Positions 18,448-27,938 of a DNA stretch of 64,000 nucleotides are shown piece after piece. The stretch is taken from contig LN913013.1 in NCBI GenBank assembly GCA_001487125.1, positions 1,839,110 through 1,903,109 on the forward strand, read 5' to 3'. The position numbers and the translations under genes are program-made. Numbering within the stretch: position 1 is the first letter of the stretch; each line of letters starts with the position of its first letter. Source of the stretch: Gabonibacter massiliensis (GTDB lineage Bacteria; Bacteroidota; Bacteroidia; Bacteroidales; Marinifilaceae). Under the pieces are notes generated by a model, which made no database searches, had not been told where the DNA came from, and saw only the letters and a list, made by a program, of their open reading frames with translations.

Positions 18448-18455
18448 TACATTTG
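18448..18455 (+). promoter_or_regulatory. Probable -7 element (TACATTTG) of the chromate transporter operon
   Basis: TACATTTG fits TAnnTTTG and lies 24 nt before the ATG at 18479. The nearest -33-like TTTC is 24 nt upstream, a little far. Confidence 0.5.
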
Positions 18456-18478
18456 TTCGATATAGAAAAACAACTATT

Positions 18479-19048
18479 ATGGCATCTTATTGGCAAATTT
18501 TTTGGTCTTTTTTCAAAATCGGAACATTCACGTTAGGAGGTGGTTATGCCATGATTCCCCTCATACAGAAAGAGGTGGTTGATAAAAAAGGATGGCTTCA
18601 AGAGAAAGAGTTTATCGAAATGTTAGCGGTTGCCCAATCTGCCCCCGGTCCCATAGCCCTGAACACGGCCATATTCGTGGGTTATAAAGCCAGAAAAGGT
18701 AAAGGGGTGGTTTTTTCCAGCCTCGGCACCATCTTACCTTCTTTCATCATCATTCTGCTGATCGCCATTTTATTTACCGATTTTAAAGATAACCCGGTCG
18801 TCGAACGGGTGTTTAAAGGCATACGTCCCGCCGTAGTAGCCCTGATTGCAGCCCCGTTGTGGCAAATGGGCAAAGCAGCCGGGGTGACACCGAAGACGGT
18901 GATCATACCTATCTTAGCTGCCCTATTGATATGGCAAGTCGGAATATCTCCCATTTACATCATCATTTTAGCCATACTGGGAGGTGTCGGTTACGGTTTA
19001 TTCAGAAGCGGGAAAAACAAAATAACGCCTAAGGATAAAAATAAATAA
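18479..19048 (+). CDS. Chromate transporter (CHR) family, short-chain subunit 1
   Basis: A 189-residue membrane protein of the CHR family. It carries the conserved FKIGTFTLGGGYAMIPLIQKE start and the AQSAPGPIALNTA motif. Short-chain CHR proteins come as two adjacent genes whose products pair to give the topology of a full ChrA. Here the partner follows 20 nt later. Chromate export or another anion role is possible; many gut homologues have no proven substrate. Confidence 0.9.
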   Translation: MASYWQIFWSFFKIGTFTLGGGYAMIPLIQKEVVDKKGWLQEKEFIEMLAVAQSAPGPIALNTAIFVGYKARKGKGVVFSSLGTILPSFIIILLIAILFTDFKDNPVVERVFKGIRPAVVALIAAPLWQMGKAAGVTPKTVIIPILAALLIWQVGISPIYIIILAILGGVGYGLFRSGKNKITPKDKNK

Positions 19049-19068
19049 GCAAATTCGAAACAACGTTC

Positions 19069-19605
19069 ATGGAAGAATTCGATTTATATCTCAGTCTTTT
19101 CATCACTTTTTTTAAAATCGGCCTTTTCGGTTTCGGGGGCGGATATGCCATGCTCTCTTTGATACAACATGATGTGGTCGAGGTTCACCAATGGATCAGT
19201 GTTTCCGATTTCACGGATATCGTGGCTATTTCTCAAACAACCCCGGGACCTATTGCTTTTAACACGGCAACCTACATCGGCTACACGGCCACCAACAGCA
19301 TATGGGGCTCTATCATATGTACCATTGCCGTCAGTCTTCCCTCCCTGATAATCATGATTACCATCTCCAAATTCTTTTTTGCCTTCCGGGAAAATCGTTA
19401 CGTGGATATGGCCATGAATGGCTTGAAAGTTACCGTCACCGGGTTAATCGGGGCTGCAGCACTGCTTTTAATCAATAAAAACAACTTCATCGATTACAAA
19501 AGCTGGCTTATCTTTATCGGGGCTTTTTTACTAACCTTCAAATTCAAAATGGATCCGATACTCATGATCGTTATCGCGGGAATCGTCGGCTATATCCTCT
19601 ATTAA
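19069..19605 (+). CDS. Chromate transporter (CHR) family, short-chain subunit 2
   Basis: The 178-residue partner of the previous gene, with the same landmarks (FFKIGLFGFGGGYAMLSLIQ, SQTTPGPIAFNTA). The two copies differ clearly in sequence, as in other short-chain CHR pairs that work as heterodimers. Its last 4 nt overlap the end of the opposing AraC-type gene. Confidence 0.9.
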   Translation: MEEFDLYLSLFITFFKIGLFGFGGGYAMLSLIQHDVVEVHQWISVSDFTDIVAISQTTPGPIAFNTATYIGYTATNSIWGSIICTIAVSLPSLIIMITISKFFFAFRENRYVDMAMNGLKVTVTGLIGAAALLLINKNNFIDYKSWLIFIGAFLLTFKFKMDPILMIVIAGIVGYILY

Positions 19606-20456
19606 TCGTTTTTATTCAACAACCTCTTTCTGATCTCCGAGGGTGTTCCTCCTAAATATTTAAGACAAAAATTATAAAAAGAGGTATGCCCCGAAAAATG
19701 ATATTTATCTATAATGATCTGAATATCCTGAGTCAAATTAGCTAAATCGCTTTCAATTGCTTTCGCTTTTTTTATCTGTAACCACTTATAGGCGGAAGTA
19801 TTGAACTCTTTTTTAAACCTCCGCTTAAAAGTAGACAAACTACACCCCGTTTTTTCGGCAAAATCTTTTAACGACGTAACGGATTGATAATGTTTAAACA
19901 CAAGCAATTTAAAGGAATAATCATCACCCAATACCGGATAAAACAGTTTATATATCTCTTCTTTCGTGTAATATTGAGAAAAAATGGCCGCCATATTCAA
20001 TTTATAGACATTCAAATAATAATGGCAAGGCATGACATTATGAATGGAATACAATAAGTAATTTAAATACAGCCGTAAAGGCTCATTCACTTTTAAAGAG
20101 CTATACTCCCACCGAAAATATTTCAACCCCGAAAGAATTTCCTGATGATCTTTCAGGCAGATCTGCTCTTCCATATTAGATCGGATACACAATAATTTAC
20201 ATGGATTATTCGACGTATTTATCTCCACTTCACAATTTTTGGGAACAAGAAACATCTCCTCCTTTCCACAAACAATCTGTCGTCCTTTAAAAGTTACAGA
20301 AATGTCTCCCTCCAATACAACCATCAGTTCATGACAGAACTTGCTTCCCTGGTAAACTTTTTGAGTATTTCTTTTTACCTCCTGTAAAACGAAGCCGTAT
20401 TTATTTTTCGGATCATATTTTTCACACGTAGACTGCTCGCATATTCTCGTATTCAT
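19602..20456 (-). CDS. AraC-family transcriptional regulator
   Basis: From the ATG at 20456 the product is 284 residues. An N-terminal cupin-like sensor part (SKFCHELMVVLEG... MFLVPKNCEVEI) is followed by a C-terminal AraC double helix-turn-helix (LKDFAEKTGCSLSTFKRRFKKEF and the ...HFSGHTSFYNFCLKYLGGTPSE segment). A longer frame opens upstream at a TTG, but a promoter -7 element overlaps that point, so the ATG is preferred. It converges with the chromate pair; whether it regulates them is not known. Ligand unknown. Confidence 0.9.
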   Translation of the reverse strand: MNTRICEQSTCEKYDPKNKYGFVLQEVKRNTQKVYQGSKFCHELMVVLEGDISVTFKGRQIVCGKEEMFLVPKNCEVEINTSNNPCKLLCIRSNMEEQICLKDHQEILSGLKYFRWEYSSLKVNEPLRLYLNYLLYSIHNVMPCHYYLNVYKLNMAAIFSQYYTKEEIYKLFYPVLGDDYSFKLLVFKHYQSVTSLKDFAEKTGCSLSTFKRRFKKEFNTSAYKWLQIKKAKAIESDLANLTQDIQIIIDKYHFSGHTSFYNFCLKYLGGTPSEIRKRLLNKND

Positions 20457-20483
20457 TTGCCCCTTTTCCTTGTATAGTACAAA

Positions 20484-20519
20484 CAAATATAAGCATTCCG
20501 TTTTTTTATTGCCTACAAA
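20484..20519 (-). promoter_or_regulatory. Candidate promoter of the AraC-type gene
   Basis: On minus, TATATTTG (20491-20484) matches the -7 consensus, with TTTG (20519-20516) 24 nt upstream, slightly longer than usual. It overlaps the alternative TTG start and supports the start at 20456. Confidence 0.55.
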
Positions 20520-20639
20520 TTACATTTTATAAGTTCTTTTATAAACTAAACAGGCTCTTTAAGATCATCTCCCCGGAGGAAAAAAATATTCCAACCATAA
20601 AATATTTCAACAAATACGATCTCTGTTTTATAAAAAAAC

Positions 20640-20647
20640 TAATTTTG
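20640..20647 (+). promoter_or_regulatory. Probable -7 element (TAATTTTG) of the lemA operon
   Basis: TAATTTTG lies 25 nt before the lemA-like ATG at 20672. No good -33 element at standard spacing. Confidence 0.45.
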
Positions 20648-20671
20648 TAAATCATTTAAACCGTCGACACC

Positions 20672-21223
20672 ATGATTTCACTTATTATTCTTATCGTTAT
20701 TTTCGGTTACAGCATCATTGCGTACAATAATTTGACACGTAAACGCAACAACACCGAAAATGCATTCGGTTCGATCGATGCCATGTTGAAAAAAAGATTC
20801 GATTTGATTCCGAATTTGGTTGCAACCGTACAACAATACGCCAAACACGAAGAAAATACCTTTAGCAGGATCACGGAATTACGTTCACGGAATTACGATT
20901 CACTGACCACGGAAGAAAAAAGCGAGTTCGACCGGACATTCAATACGGCCAAACGAAGTTTTTTTCTGGTCGCCGAAAATTATCCCCAATTACGGGCTTC
21001 GGAGAATTTTATGCAATTACAAAAAGCCCTAAATGAAACAGAAGAGCAATTAGCGGCAGCCAGAAGAACTTACAATGCCTGTGTCACTGATTACAATAAT
21101 GCTGTCACGACCGTTCCTTCGAATATCATTGCCAACCTTTTCAATTTTTACAAGAAAGAAGTACTGAGTATTCCGGAAGAGGAAAAAGCGGTACCCGATG
21201 TAAAAGATCTGTTCCAATCCTAA
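20672..21223 (+). CDS. LemA family protein
   Basis: A 183-residue protein with one N-terminal membrane segment and a long helical cytoplasmic or periplasmic part. The LemA signature is clear: YNNLTRKRNNTENAFGSIDAML, then KRFDLIPNLV and EHEENTF-type residues (AKHEENTF). The family is widespread, and its role in membrane or envelope processes is not settled. It is followed 9 nt later by a DUF3137 gene, a common LemA neighbour. Confidence 0.92.
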   Translation: MISLIILIVIFGYSIIAYNNLTRKRNNTENAFGSIDAMLKKRFDLIPNLVATVQQYAKHEENTFSRITELRSRNYDSLTTEEKSEFDRTFNTAKRSFFLVAENYPQLRASENFMQLQKALNETEEQLAAARRTYNACVTDYNNAVTTVPSNIIANLFNFYKKEVLSIPEEEKAVPDVKDLFQS

Positions 21224-21232
21224 AGCGGTTGT

Positions 21233-22162
21233 ATGGATAATAATTTCGACAGATTGTACGGACAATTGACCCCGGCCCTTAAACAACTGGAAGATAAAAG
21301 ACTGGAATTAAAAAAGAAAGGGACTCAGAACGGTCTGATAGCCGGAGGTATATGTTTTATGGTCGGAACAGGCATAACCATTGGGATCGAAGCCGGCTAT
21401 ACGGGAATCATAATTGCTACCCTCATCGGAATAATCGTCTTGTTCCTCTGTATCAATAGCCAATCTGCCGTACTATCCGGACATTATAAAAAGGATATCA
21501 TTACCACGTTGTTAACGAGCCTATGCAAGGATTCCTCGTTCCAACCCGAGAAAGGCATCTCGAAAACCGCTTTTATGAGTAGCGGATTATTTTCCACCAC
21601 GCCCGACCGCTATCATTCCGAAGACATGATAACCGGACAGCTCGAAAAAACAGCTTTCGTATGTTCGGAAGTCCACGCTGAAGAAAAGCACGTGACAGTA
21701 GATTCCAAAGGACACAGACATGAAAGTTGGGTGGATATTTTCCGGGGTTTTTTCTTTATTGCCGATTTCCACAAAGATTTCAAAGGACAAACCATCATTT
21801 ATCGAAATGCTTGGATTAAGCTGAATTTCAACAACCGACGGGTTAAATTGGAAAATCCGGACTTCGAGAAAAGTTTCGACGTTTATTCTACCGATCAGGT
21901 AGAAGCCCGTTATCTATTGACTCCGGGAATGATGGAAAAACTTCTGATGCTCGACCGAAAATTCCCGGGAAAAATTACAGTCAGTTTCTATAACTCCAAT
22001 ATTATCATCGCTATTCCCGACCGAACCGATCATTTCGAAACCAGTATTTGGCGTTCTCAACTCCATAACAACAGTTTAAAACAGGAGTACGATACCCTCT
22101 CGGCCTTGACAGGTATTGTCAACGACCTGAATCTAAACCTACGGATTTGGAGCAAAGAATAA
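21233..22162 (+). CDS. DUF3137 domain-containing membrane protein
   Basis: A 309-residue protein with two membrane segments early (about 36-80) and a soluble DUF3137 domain after them (DMITGQLEKTAFVCSEVHAE..., FRGFFFIADFHKDFKG). DUF3137 proteins are the usual operon partner of LemA. Function unknown. Probably translated together with the LemA gene; the spacing is 9 nt. Confidence 0.88.
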   Translation: MDNNFDRLYGQLTPALKQLEDKRLELKKKGTQNGLIAGGICFMVGTGITIGIEAGYTGIIIATLIGIIVLFLCINSQSAVLSGHYKKDIITTLLTSLCKDSSFQPEKGISKTAFMSSGLFSTTPDRYHSEDMITGQLEKTAFVCSEVHAEEKHVTVDSKGHRHESWVDIFRGFFFIADFHKDFKGQTIIYRNAWIKLNFNNRRVKLENPDFEKSFDVYSTDQVEARYLLTPGMMEKLLMLDRKFPGKITVSFYNSNIIIAIPDRTDHFETSIWRSQLHNNSLKQEYDTLSALTGIVNDLNLNLRIWSKE

Positions 22163-22200
22163 CTTCTTCCTCCACCTCCCGAAAACAATATTAAACAAAA

Positions 22201-22229
22201 AATCCGCCTAACCTGAAGTTAGACGGATT
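22201..22229 (-). terminator. Intrinsic terminator of trxA
   Basis: AATCCGCCTAAC (22201-22212) pairs with GTTAGACGGATT (22218-22229) with one mismatch. On the minus strand the stem is followed by TTTTGTTTAAT. Confidence 0.75.
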
Positions 22230-22250
22230 ATATATCATATTTCAACAATT

Positions 22251-22568
22251 TTAAAGCAGTGCATTGATTTTTGCAACCAAAGCCGTTTTAGGCACAGCAC
22301 CGACCTGTTTGTCAACCACTTCTCCGTTTTTGAAGAAAAGAATCGTCGGGATATTACGGATTCCGAATTTTCCGGATGTCCCAGCACAATTGTCCACGTC
22401 TACTTTAGCAACAACAATCTTACCTTCGTATTCCTTAGACAATTCTTCTACAATCGGCAGCATCATTTTACATGGTCCACACCATTCCGCCCAGAAATCT
22501 ACCAATACGGGAAGCTTTGAGTTCAAAACCACTTCCTCAAAACTTGAATCATTAACTGCAATAGCCAT
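22251..22568 (-). CDS. trxA: Thioredoxin
   Basis: A 105-residue cytoplasmic disulfide reductase. The active site WCGPCK is preceded by the usual FWAE and followed by the cis-Pro loop (RNIPTILFF). Full length, with no export signal. It has its own terminator and lies just downstream of dnaE on the same strand. Confidence 0.96.
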   Translation of the reverse strand: MAIAVNDSSFEEVVLNSKLPVLVDFWAEWCGPCKMMLPIVEELSKEYEGKIVVAKVDVDNCAGTSGKFGIRNIPTILFFKNGEVVDKQVGAVPKTALVAKINALL

Positions 22569-22656
22569 ACTTTTTTATCTTTTAAGTTTACATTCTCTTA
22601 TCTATATGAAAATCACTACAATTAAGAATAAAAATACCCTTATTTGCCGTGCAATA

Positions 22657-25600
22657 TTAATCAATTTTCATCTTAATCACATCATTATTTTCAAAATATT
22701 CATATAATTCTCTCGAACGTTTTATTTTACAGCTTCTTGAAAACATCTTAACTCTATGCCCTTCCCGGTCGTAAAGGATAAAATTCAACGGGATGTCTCC
22801 CGCTTCGTTTACCAATTGATTATGAATCTCCGTTACGATTTCGTGTGTCAGATTCTCTATATCGACCTGCAACGTGATGGAACGAATCAGGTTTTCTCCG
22901 ATAACGCTGAGCAGATCCATACTGATTACGTTAAAGGCCAGTTCATTGTTCCACTTTTTCGTTTGTACCTTTCCCTTAATATATATTGCCGTTTCCAAAA
23001 TAAAATAGTTCCTGAATTTTATATAATCCTCACCAAAGAAAGGCAACTCGTAGGTTCCGCTAAAATCCTCTATCGTCAAAATACCAAAATCATTTCCTTT
23101 TTTGGTCTTTCCCTGCCTCATGGCGATGATAATCCCGGCAATAGTAACATCCCGGTTTTTAAAAGAGGCGAAATTACTATTCAACTCTTCCAAAGGAGTG
23201 CAAAGCGTTTTTATCTCCAATTTATAGGGATCCAAAGGATGAGAAGTGAGGTAAATACCGATTAATTCCTTCTCTTTTCGGGCCTTTTCCATATCCGTCC
23301 AAGGTTCACACAAAGGAATAGAGGGCTTTGTCACCTCGTATCCGTCCATCCCCCCAAATAAGGTCGCTTGCATTTTCAGCCCGTCGGCCTGTTTCTTCTG
23401 TCCGTAATTTACTAAATTCTCGAGCAAAGAAGTATGCCCGTCAACTTGGTAAAAAAACTGTCCCCTGTGCAAACCGAAACTATCCAATCCTCCGGCCGTA
23501 ATTAAATTTTCCAACGTTTTTTTGTTTACGGTACGATAATCGATACGTTCAAAAAAGTCAAACACATCTTTATAAGGGCCATTTTCCGTACGCTCTTTAA
23601 TGATCGAATCTACTGCCGCCAACCCTACTCCTTTTATTGCCGCCATTCCGAAACGAATGTCACCTTTATGATTTACCGTAAAGTCATTATCCGACTCGTT
23701 CACGTCAGGAGCCAGCACCTTCAATCCCATTCGTTTACACTCATCCATAAAAGTGGTCACCTTCTCTATTTGGGATAAGTTACAACTCAAGTTGGCCGCC
23801 ATAAATTCAGCCGGGTAATGAGCCTTCAAAAAACCGGTTTGGTAAGCGATATAAGCATAACAAACAGAATGAGATTTATTAAAAGCATACGAGGCAAAGG
23901 CTTCCCAATCTCCCCATATTTTTTCTACCAAAGGTTTGACCTCTTTCCCCATCTCTTTACATCCCTTTACGAACTCCGGATTTTTATTACACCCCTCTAT
24001 AAATTGCGTCTTCAGGGCATTCATCGTATCGATCTGTTTTTTACCCATAGCTTTTCGAAGCGTATCGGACATACCACGGGTGAAACTCCCCAAAGCCCGT
24101 GATTGTAACATCACCTGCTCCTGATAGACAGTGATCCCGTAAGTATCCTTTAAAAAGGGTTCCATCATAGGATGATCGTACACGATGGGTTCCTCCCCGT
24201 GCTTACGTTTGATGAAATCAGGAATATACTCCATAGGTCCCGGACGATAAAGAGCATTCATCGCCACCAAATCCTCGAAGCGGTTAGGCTGTAAGGCCCG
24301 CAGGTGTTTTTTCATCCCCGGCGACTCGAACTGGAACAGGCCCGTCGTCTCTCCCCGGGAAAAAAGAGCAAAAGTCTCCTGGTCCTCCAGAGAAATCGCA
24401 TCCACATCCAAAACCTCGTGGCGGGATTTTTTAATATTATCCAAACAAGTTTTTATAATAGAGAGAGTCCGCAACCCCAAGAAGTCCATTTTAATCAATC
24501 CGATAGGTTCTACAAAATGACCGTCATACTGCGTCGTCATCAAGCTCTCCCCCTCGGTCGGCATAATCGGAATATGTTCCGTGAGCGGATCCCGGCTAAT
24601 CAATATTCCACAGGCATGGACACCCGTCTGTCGCACGGAACCCTCCAAAATCTCCGCCAACCGAATCGTTTTGCCCACTACCGGATTGGGTGATTCTTTC
24701 TCTTTCTTTAAATCGGGATTCTCTTCATATGCCCTTTTCAGTGTCATTTTCGGAGCCTCCGGAACCATTTTAGCCAATCGATTGGCTTCCGATAATTCCA
24801 ACTTCAACACCCGGGCCACATCCTTAATTGCCATTTTAGCGGCCATACTTCCGAAAGTAACGATATGAGCCACTTTATCTGCTCCATACTTTTGAGTTAC
24901 CCATTCCAATACGCGTTGCCGTCCGTCGTCATCAAAATCCACATCGATATCGGGTAAAGAGATACGGTCGGGATTTAAAAAACGCTCGAACAGCAAATCA
25001 TATTTTATCGGGTCTATATTTGTAATACCTAAGCAATAAGCTACCGCACTCCCCGCCGCCGAACCCCGTCCGGGACCGACAATCACCCCCATATCGCGGG
25101 CTGCCCGAATAAAATCCTGTACAATAAGGAAATAGCCCGGGAAACCCATCGTCTTCATGATATGAAGTTCAAAAATCAAACGCTCCATGATATCGGGAGG
25201 GATATGCTCTCCGTAACGCTTCACCGCCCCCTTCATCGCTAACTCCTTTAAATAATCGGCCTCCAATTTAATACGATAAAGCCGATCATAACCTCCTAAT
25301 TTCTTCACCTTCTTTTGAGCATCCTCTTCACTCATCACCACCTCACCCTTTTCATTTTGAGTAAATTCATCGAAAAGATCTCTTTCCGTGTATTTTTTTC
25401 GATACTCTTCTTCCGTTCCCAACTCAGGAGGAATCGGGAATACAGGCATCAACGGATCGGAATCCAATTTATAATCCTCTACCTTATCCACAATCTCTTG
25501 CGTATTCGCAATGACTTCCGGAACGTCACTGAACAAGGCTTCCATTTCCGCCGTTGTCTTAAACCACTCCTGTTGAGTATACCGCATCCGCTTGGGATCA

Positions 25601-26316
25601 TCCAAATCCTTATTCGTCTGCAAACAGATTAGGATATCGTGAGCTTCGGCATCCTCTTCATTCAAAAAATGCACATCATTGGTAGCAATAACCTTTATAC
25701 CCAATTTTTTCCCGATTCTCAGTATCTCGGCATTACACCTCACTTGCCTGTCGTATACATCCGCTCTCAAAAGAGGATTGGTCGTCGGATGTTTCATCAC
25801 TTCCAAATAATAATCCTCCCCTACCAAATCCTTATACCATAGGGCAGCAGCCTCCGCTCCTTCTATATCCCCGGCCATGATTTTCTGACAGATTTCCCCT
25901 CCCAAACAAGCAGAGGAAATAATCAATCCCTCTTTGTGCCTCTCCAAAAGGGCCTTATCGATACGAGGCCGATAATAAAATCCTTCCACCTGGGCTACAG
26001 AACACAATTTCACAAGATTTCTGTATCCCTGCAGATTCTTTGCCAAAAGAATCAAATGTTCCCCGGAACGATCCTGCGGATTTTTTTTATTATGCAATGA
26101 CACCCGGGCGACATAAGCTTCAACACCCAAAATCGGTTTGATACCTTTCTTTCGACAAAGATCATAGAAAAGTTTGATACCAAACATACTTCCATGGTCT
26201 GTCAAGGAAATCGCCGGCATCCCGTCAGCGATGGCTTTATCAATCAAACCGGGAATACTCGCCGCTCCATCCAAAATAGAATACTGAGAATGTACATGAA
26301 AATGGGTAAAAGACAT
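22657..26316 (-). CDS. dnaE: DNA polymerase III alpha subunit
   Basis: The 1219-residue replicative polymerase. Domains in order: an N-terminal PHP domain (HFHVHSQYSILDGAAS), the polymerase palm with GPGRGSAAGSAVAY and the catalytic Asp pair in PDIDVDFDDD, a further Asp in IKMDFLG, fingers, the helix-hairpin-helix region (MAAIKGVGLAAV), and a C-terminal OB domain (VTIAGIIIAMRQGKTKKGNDF). Normal length for a DnaE1. It is followed by trxA on the same strand. A possible -7 element (TACCTTTG on minus, 26403-26396) lies 80 nt upstream. Confidence 0.97.
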   Translation of the reverse strand: MSFTHFHVHSQYSILDGAASIPGLIDKAIADGMPAISLTDHGSMFGIKLFYDLCRKKGIKPILGVEAYVARVSLHNKKNPQDRSGEHLILLAKNLQGYRNLVKLCSVAQVEGFYYRPRIDKALLERHKEGLIISSACLGGEICQKIMAGDIEGAEAAALWYKDLVGEDYYLEVMKHPTTNPLLRADVYDRQVRCNAEILRIGKKLGIKVIATNDVHFLNEEDAEAHDILICLQTNKDLDDPKRMRYTQQEWFKTTAEMEALFSDVPEVIANTQEIVDKVEDYKLDSDPLMPVFPIPPELGTEEEYRKKYTERDLFDEFTQNEKGEVVMSEEDAQKKVKKLGGYDRLYRIKLEADYLKELAMKGAVKRYGEHIPPDIMERLIFELHIMKTMGFPGYFLIVQDFIRAARDMGVIVGPGRGSAAGSAVAYCLGITNIDPIKYDLLFERFLNPDRISLPDIDVDFDDDGRQRVLEWVTQKYGADKVAHIVTFGSMAAKMAIKDVARVLKLELSEANRLAKMVPEAPKMTLKRAYEENPDLKKEKESPNPVVGKTIRLAEILEGSVRQTGVHACGILISRDPLTEHIPIMPTEGESLMTTQYDGHFVEPIGLIKMDFLGLRTLSIIKTCLDNIKKSRHEVLDVDAISLEDQETFALFSRGETTGLFQFESPGMKKHLRALQPNRFEDLVAMNALYRPGPMEYIPDFIKRKHGEEPIVYDHPMMEPFLKDTYGITVYQEQVMLQSRALGSFTRGMSDTLRKAMGKKQIDTMNALKTQFIEGCNKNPEFVKGCKEMGKEVKPLVEKIWGDWEAFASYAFNKSHSVCYAYIAYQTGFLKAHYPAEFMAANLSCNLSQIEKVTTFMDECKRMGLKVLAPDVNESDNDFTVNHKGDIRFGMAAIKGVGLAAVDSIIKERTENGPYKDVFDFFERIDYRTVNKKTLENLITAGGLDSFGLHRGQFFYQVDGHTSLLENLVNYGQKKQADGLKMQATLFGGMDGYEVTKPSIPLCEPWTDMEKARKEKELIGIYLTSHPLDPYKLEIKTLCTPLEELNSNFASFKNRDVTIAGIIIAMRQGKTKKGNDFGILTIEDFSGTYELPFFGEDYIKFRNYFILETAIYIKGKVQTKKWNNELAFNVISMDLLSVIGENLIRSITLQVDIENLTHEIVTEIHNQLVNEAGDIPLNFILYDREGHRVKMFSRSCKIKRSRELYEYFENNDVIKMKID

Positions 26317-26395
26317 ATATTATACGCTAAGAATTAAAACAAACACCTAACTGTCAATAGAATAGAAAAAACGATTCCATTGATTTATACCTAAA

Positions 26396-26403
26396 CAAAG
26401 GTA
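26396..26403 (-). promoter_or_regulatory. Possible -7 element of the dnaE promoter
   Basis: On minus the sequence reads TACCTTTG, fitting TAnnTTTG, 80 nt before the dnaE ATG. No -33 element at standard spacing, so support is modest. Confidence 0.4.
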
Positions 26404-26477
26404 AGGAATAATCTCTTGAGAACGATCATCAACAACTGAAAAACAGTTCTAAAATTTTCCACATTCTTTATCCGGAT

Positions 26478-27878
26478 CTATCCCTTTTTTCTCTTCCCCA
26501 AAGCTCCGGGTTCAGGTAAAGACATTCTGGAAAAACTCACGATAGCGGCAAGCGCTGCAAAAGCACCCCCCAAATAAAGTGCGGCATGCGTCCCGTTATA
26601 CGGAAACAAGGCAAACATCAAAGCGACCAAAGAGGCTCCGGAGGTCTGTCCCAAAAGACGCGAAGTCCCTAACATTCCGCTCGCTCCTCCGCTACGTTGC
26701 CGGGGGGCAGATAAAATCAAAATACTGTTATTCGGCGTTTGAAACAAGCCGAATCCGGCACCACACAACGCCATTCGCCAAACAATACTCGCGTTTGTCG
26801 GCATTTCGGGTAAAGTAGCCAACAGAAATAAACCGCCAGCAAACAAGGTCAGCCCTATTCCACCCAACAAACCCGCGTGAACGCGTTCGATCAACCGACC
26901 GGCAAGAGGAGCCGCCAACATGGTAGCCAAAGGCCAGGGAGTTAACAACAAACCCGTCACTACCTCATCCCTCCCCAACGCGTTTTGTAAGAAAAAAGGC
27001 AAAGAAACCATAGCCAACATCTGAGCGGTAAAAGAACATATCGATGTGCCGACGGAGAGAGCGAAAATAGGAATTCGCAACAAATCCACGGGCAACAGCG
27101 GATAAGTCTGATTCAACTGACGACGAATAAAAAAGAAACCGACAACGAACATGACCGCTAAGCCCGAAACGATATATATGGAATCGATACCGTGGGCATA
27201 GCCTTCAATTGCCGATATCAACAATCCGAACGTCAAAGCGTTCATCCACCCGCTCATCCAGTCAAAACGCCGTCCCTCTACCCGCACCGTATTGGAAGGC
27301 AGAAATTTAAAACTCAACATCAAGGCCGCAATCCCTATCGGAACATTGATCGCGAACAACCAAGGCCAGGAAGCAACGGAAAGGATCCCGGCGGCGATAG
27401 TAGGTCCGGCGGCAGCAGATACCGCAACTACCAAAGCGTTTATTCCCATTCCCCGGCCTATGATACGCTGAGGATAAATAATACGAATGAGCGAAGTATT
27501 CACACTCGTAATCGCGGCAGCCCCGAATCCCTGAAGAACACGGGCAATCGTTAACGTCCACAAAGAATTGGAAAGCGCGCAGGCCAACGAGGTAAAACTA
27601 AATAAGAACAATCCGCTTATATAAACTTTACGGTAGCCCCAAATATCCCCCAAAGAGGATAGGGAGAGCAACGAGACAACGATAGCCAACTGATAAGCAT
27701 TCACGATCCATATCGACATGGAGGGTGTCGCCTGCAGATCCTGCGCGATAGTAGGAAGAGCGACATTCGCTATCGTCCCGTCCAGAACGGAGACGGTTAT
27801 ACCCAATGCAATGGACAAAATGGCCCAATAACGTCTCGGCAATGGAAGCCCGTCCATCTTGACTTCTTCAGTTCCCAT
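26478..27878 (-). CDS. MFS exporter, DHA2 (14-TM) type
   Basis: A 466-residue transporter with the DHA2 motifs near the start (VLDGTIANVALPTIAQDL, then WIVNAYQLA) and the motif-A region LGDIWGYRKVY. These are EmrB/QacA-like multidrug exporters driven by proton flow. Codon use in the centre is somewhat GC-richer than in the neighbours. It lies 60 nt downstream of the tricorn-like protease gene on the same strand and may be cotranscribed with it. Substrate unknown. Confidence 0.9.
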   Translation of the reverse strand: MGTEEVKMDGLPLPRRYWAILSIALGITVSVLDGTIANVALPTIAQDLQATPSMSIWIVNAYQLAIVVSLLSLSSLGDIWGYRKVYISGLFLFSFTSLACALSNSLWTLTIARVLQGFGAAAITSVNTSLIRIIYPQRIIGRGMGINALVVAVSAAAGPTIAAGILSVASWPWLFAINVPIGIAALMLSFKFLPSNTVRVEGRRFDWMSGWMNALTFGLLISAIEGYAHGIDSIYIVSGLAVMFVVGFFFIRRQLNQTYPLLPVDLLRIPIFALSVGTSICSFTAQMLAMVSLPFFLQNALGRDEVVTGLLLTPWPLATMLAAPLAGRLIERVHAGLLGGIGLTLFAGGLFLLATLPEMPTNASIVWRMALCGAGFGLFQTPNNSILILSAPRQRSGGASGMLGTSRLLGQTSGASLVALMFALFPYNGTHAALYLGGAFAALAAIVSFSRMSLPEPGALGKRKKG

Positions 27879-27938
27879 AAAAATCTTTTCCTTTTATCCT
27901 TACCTATCGAAACATTTGGAAAAAAGTTTCAACCTATC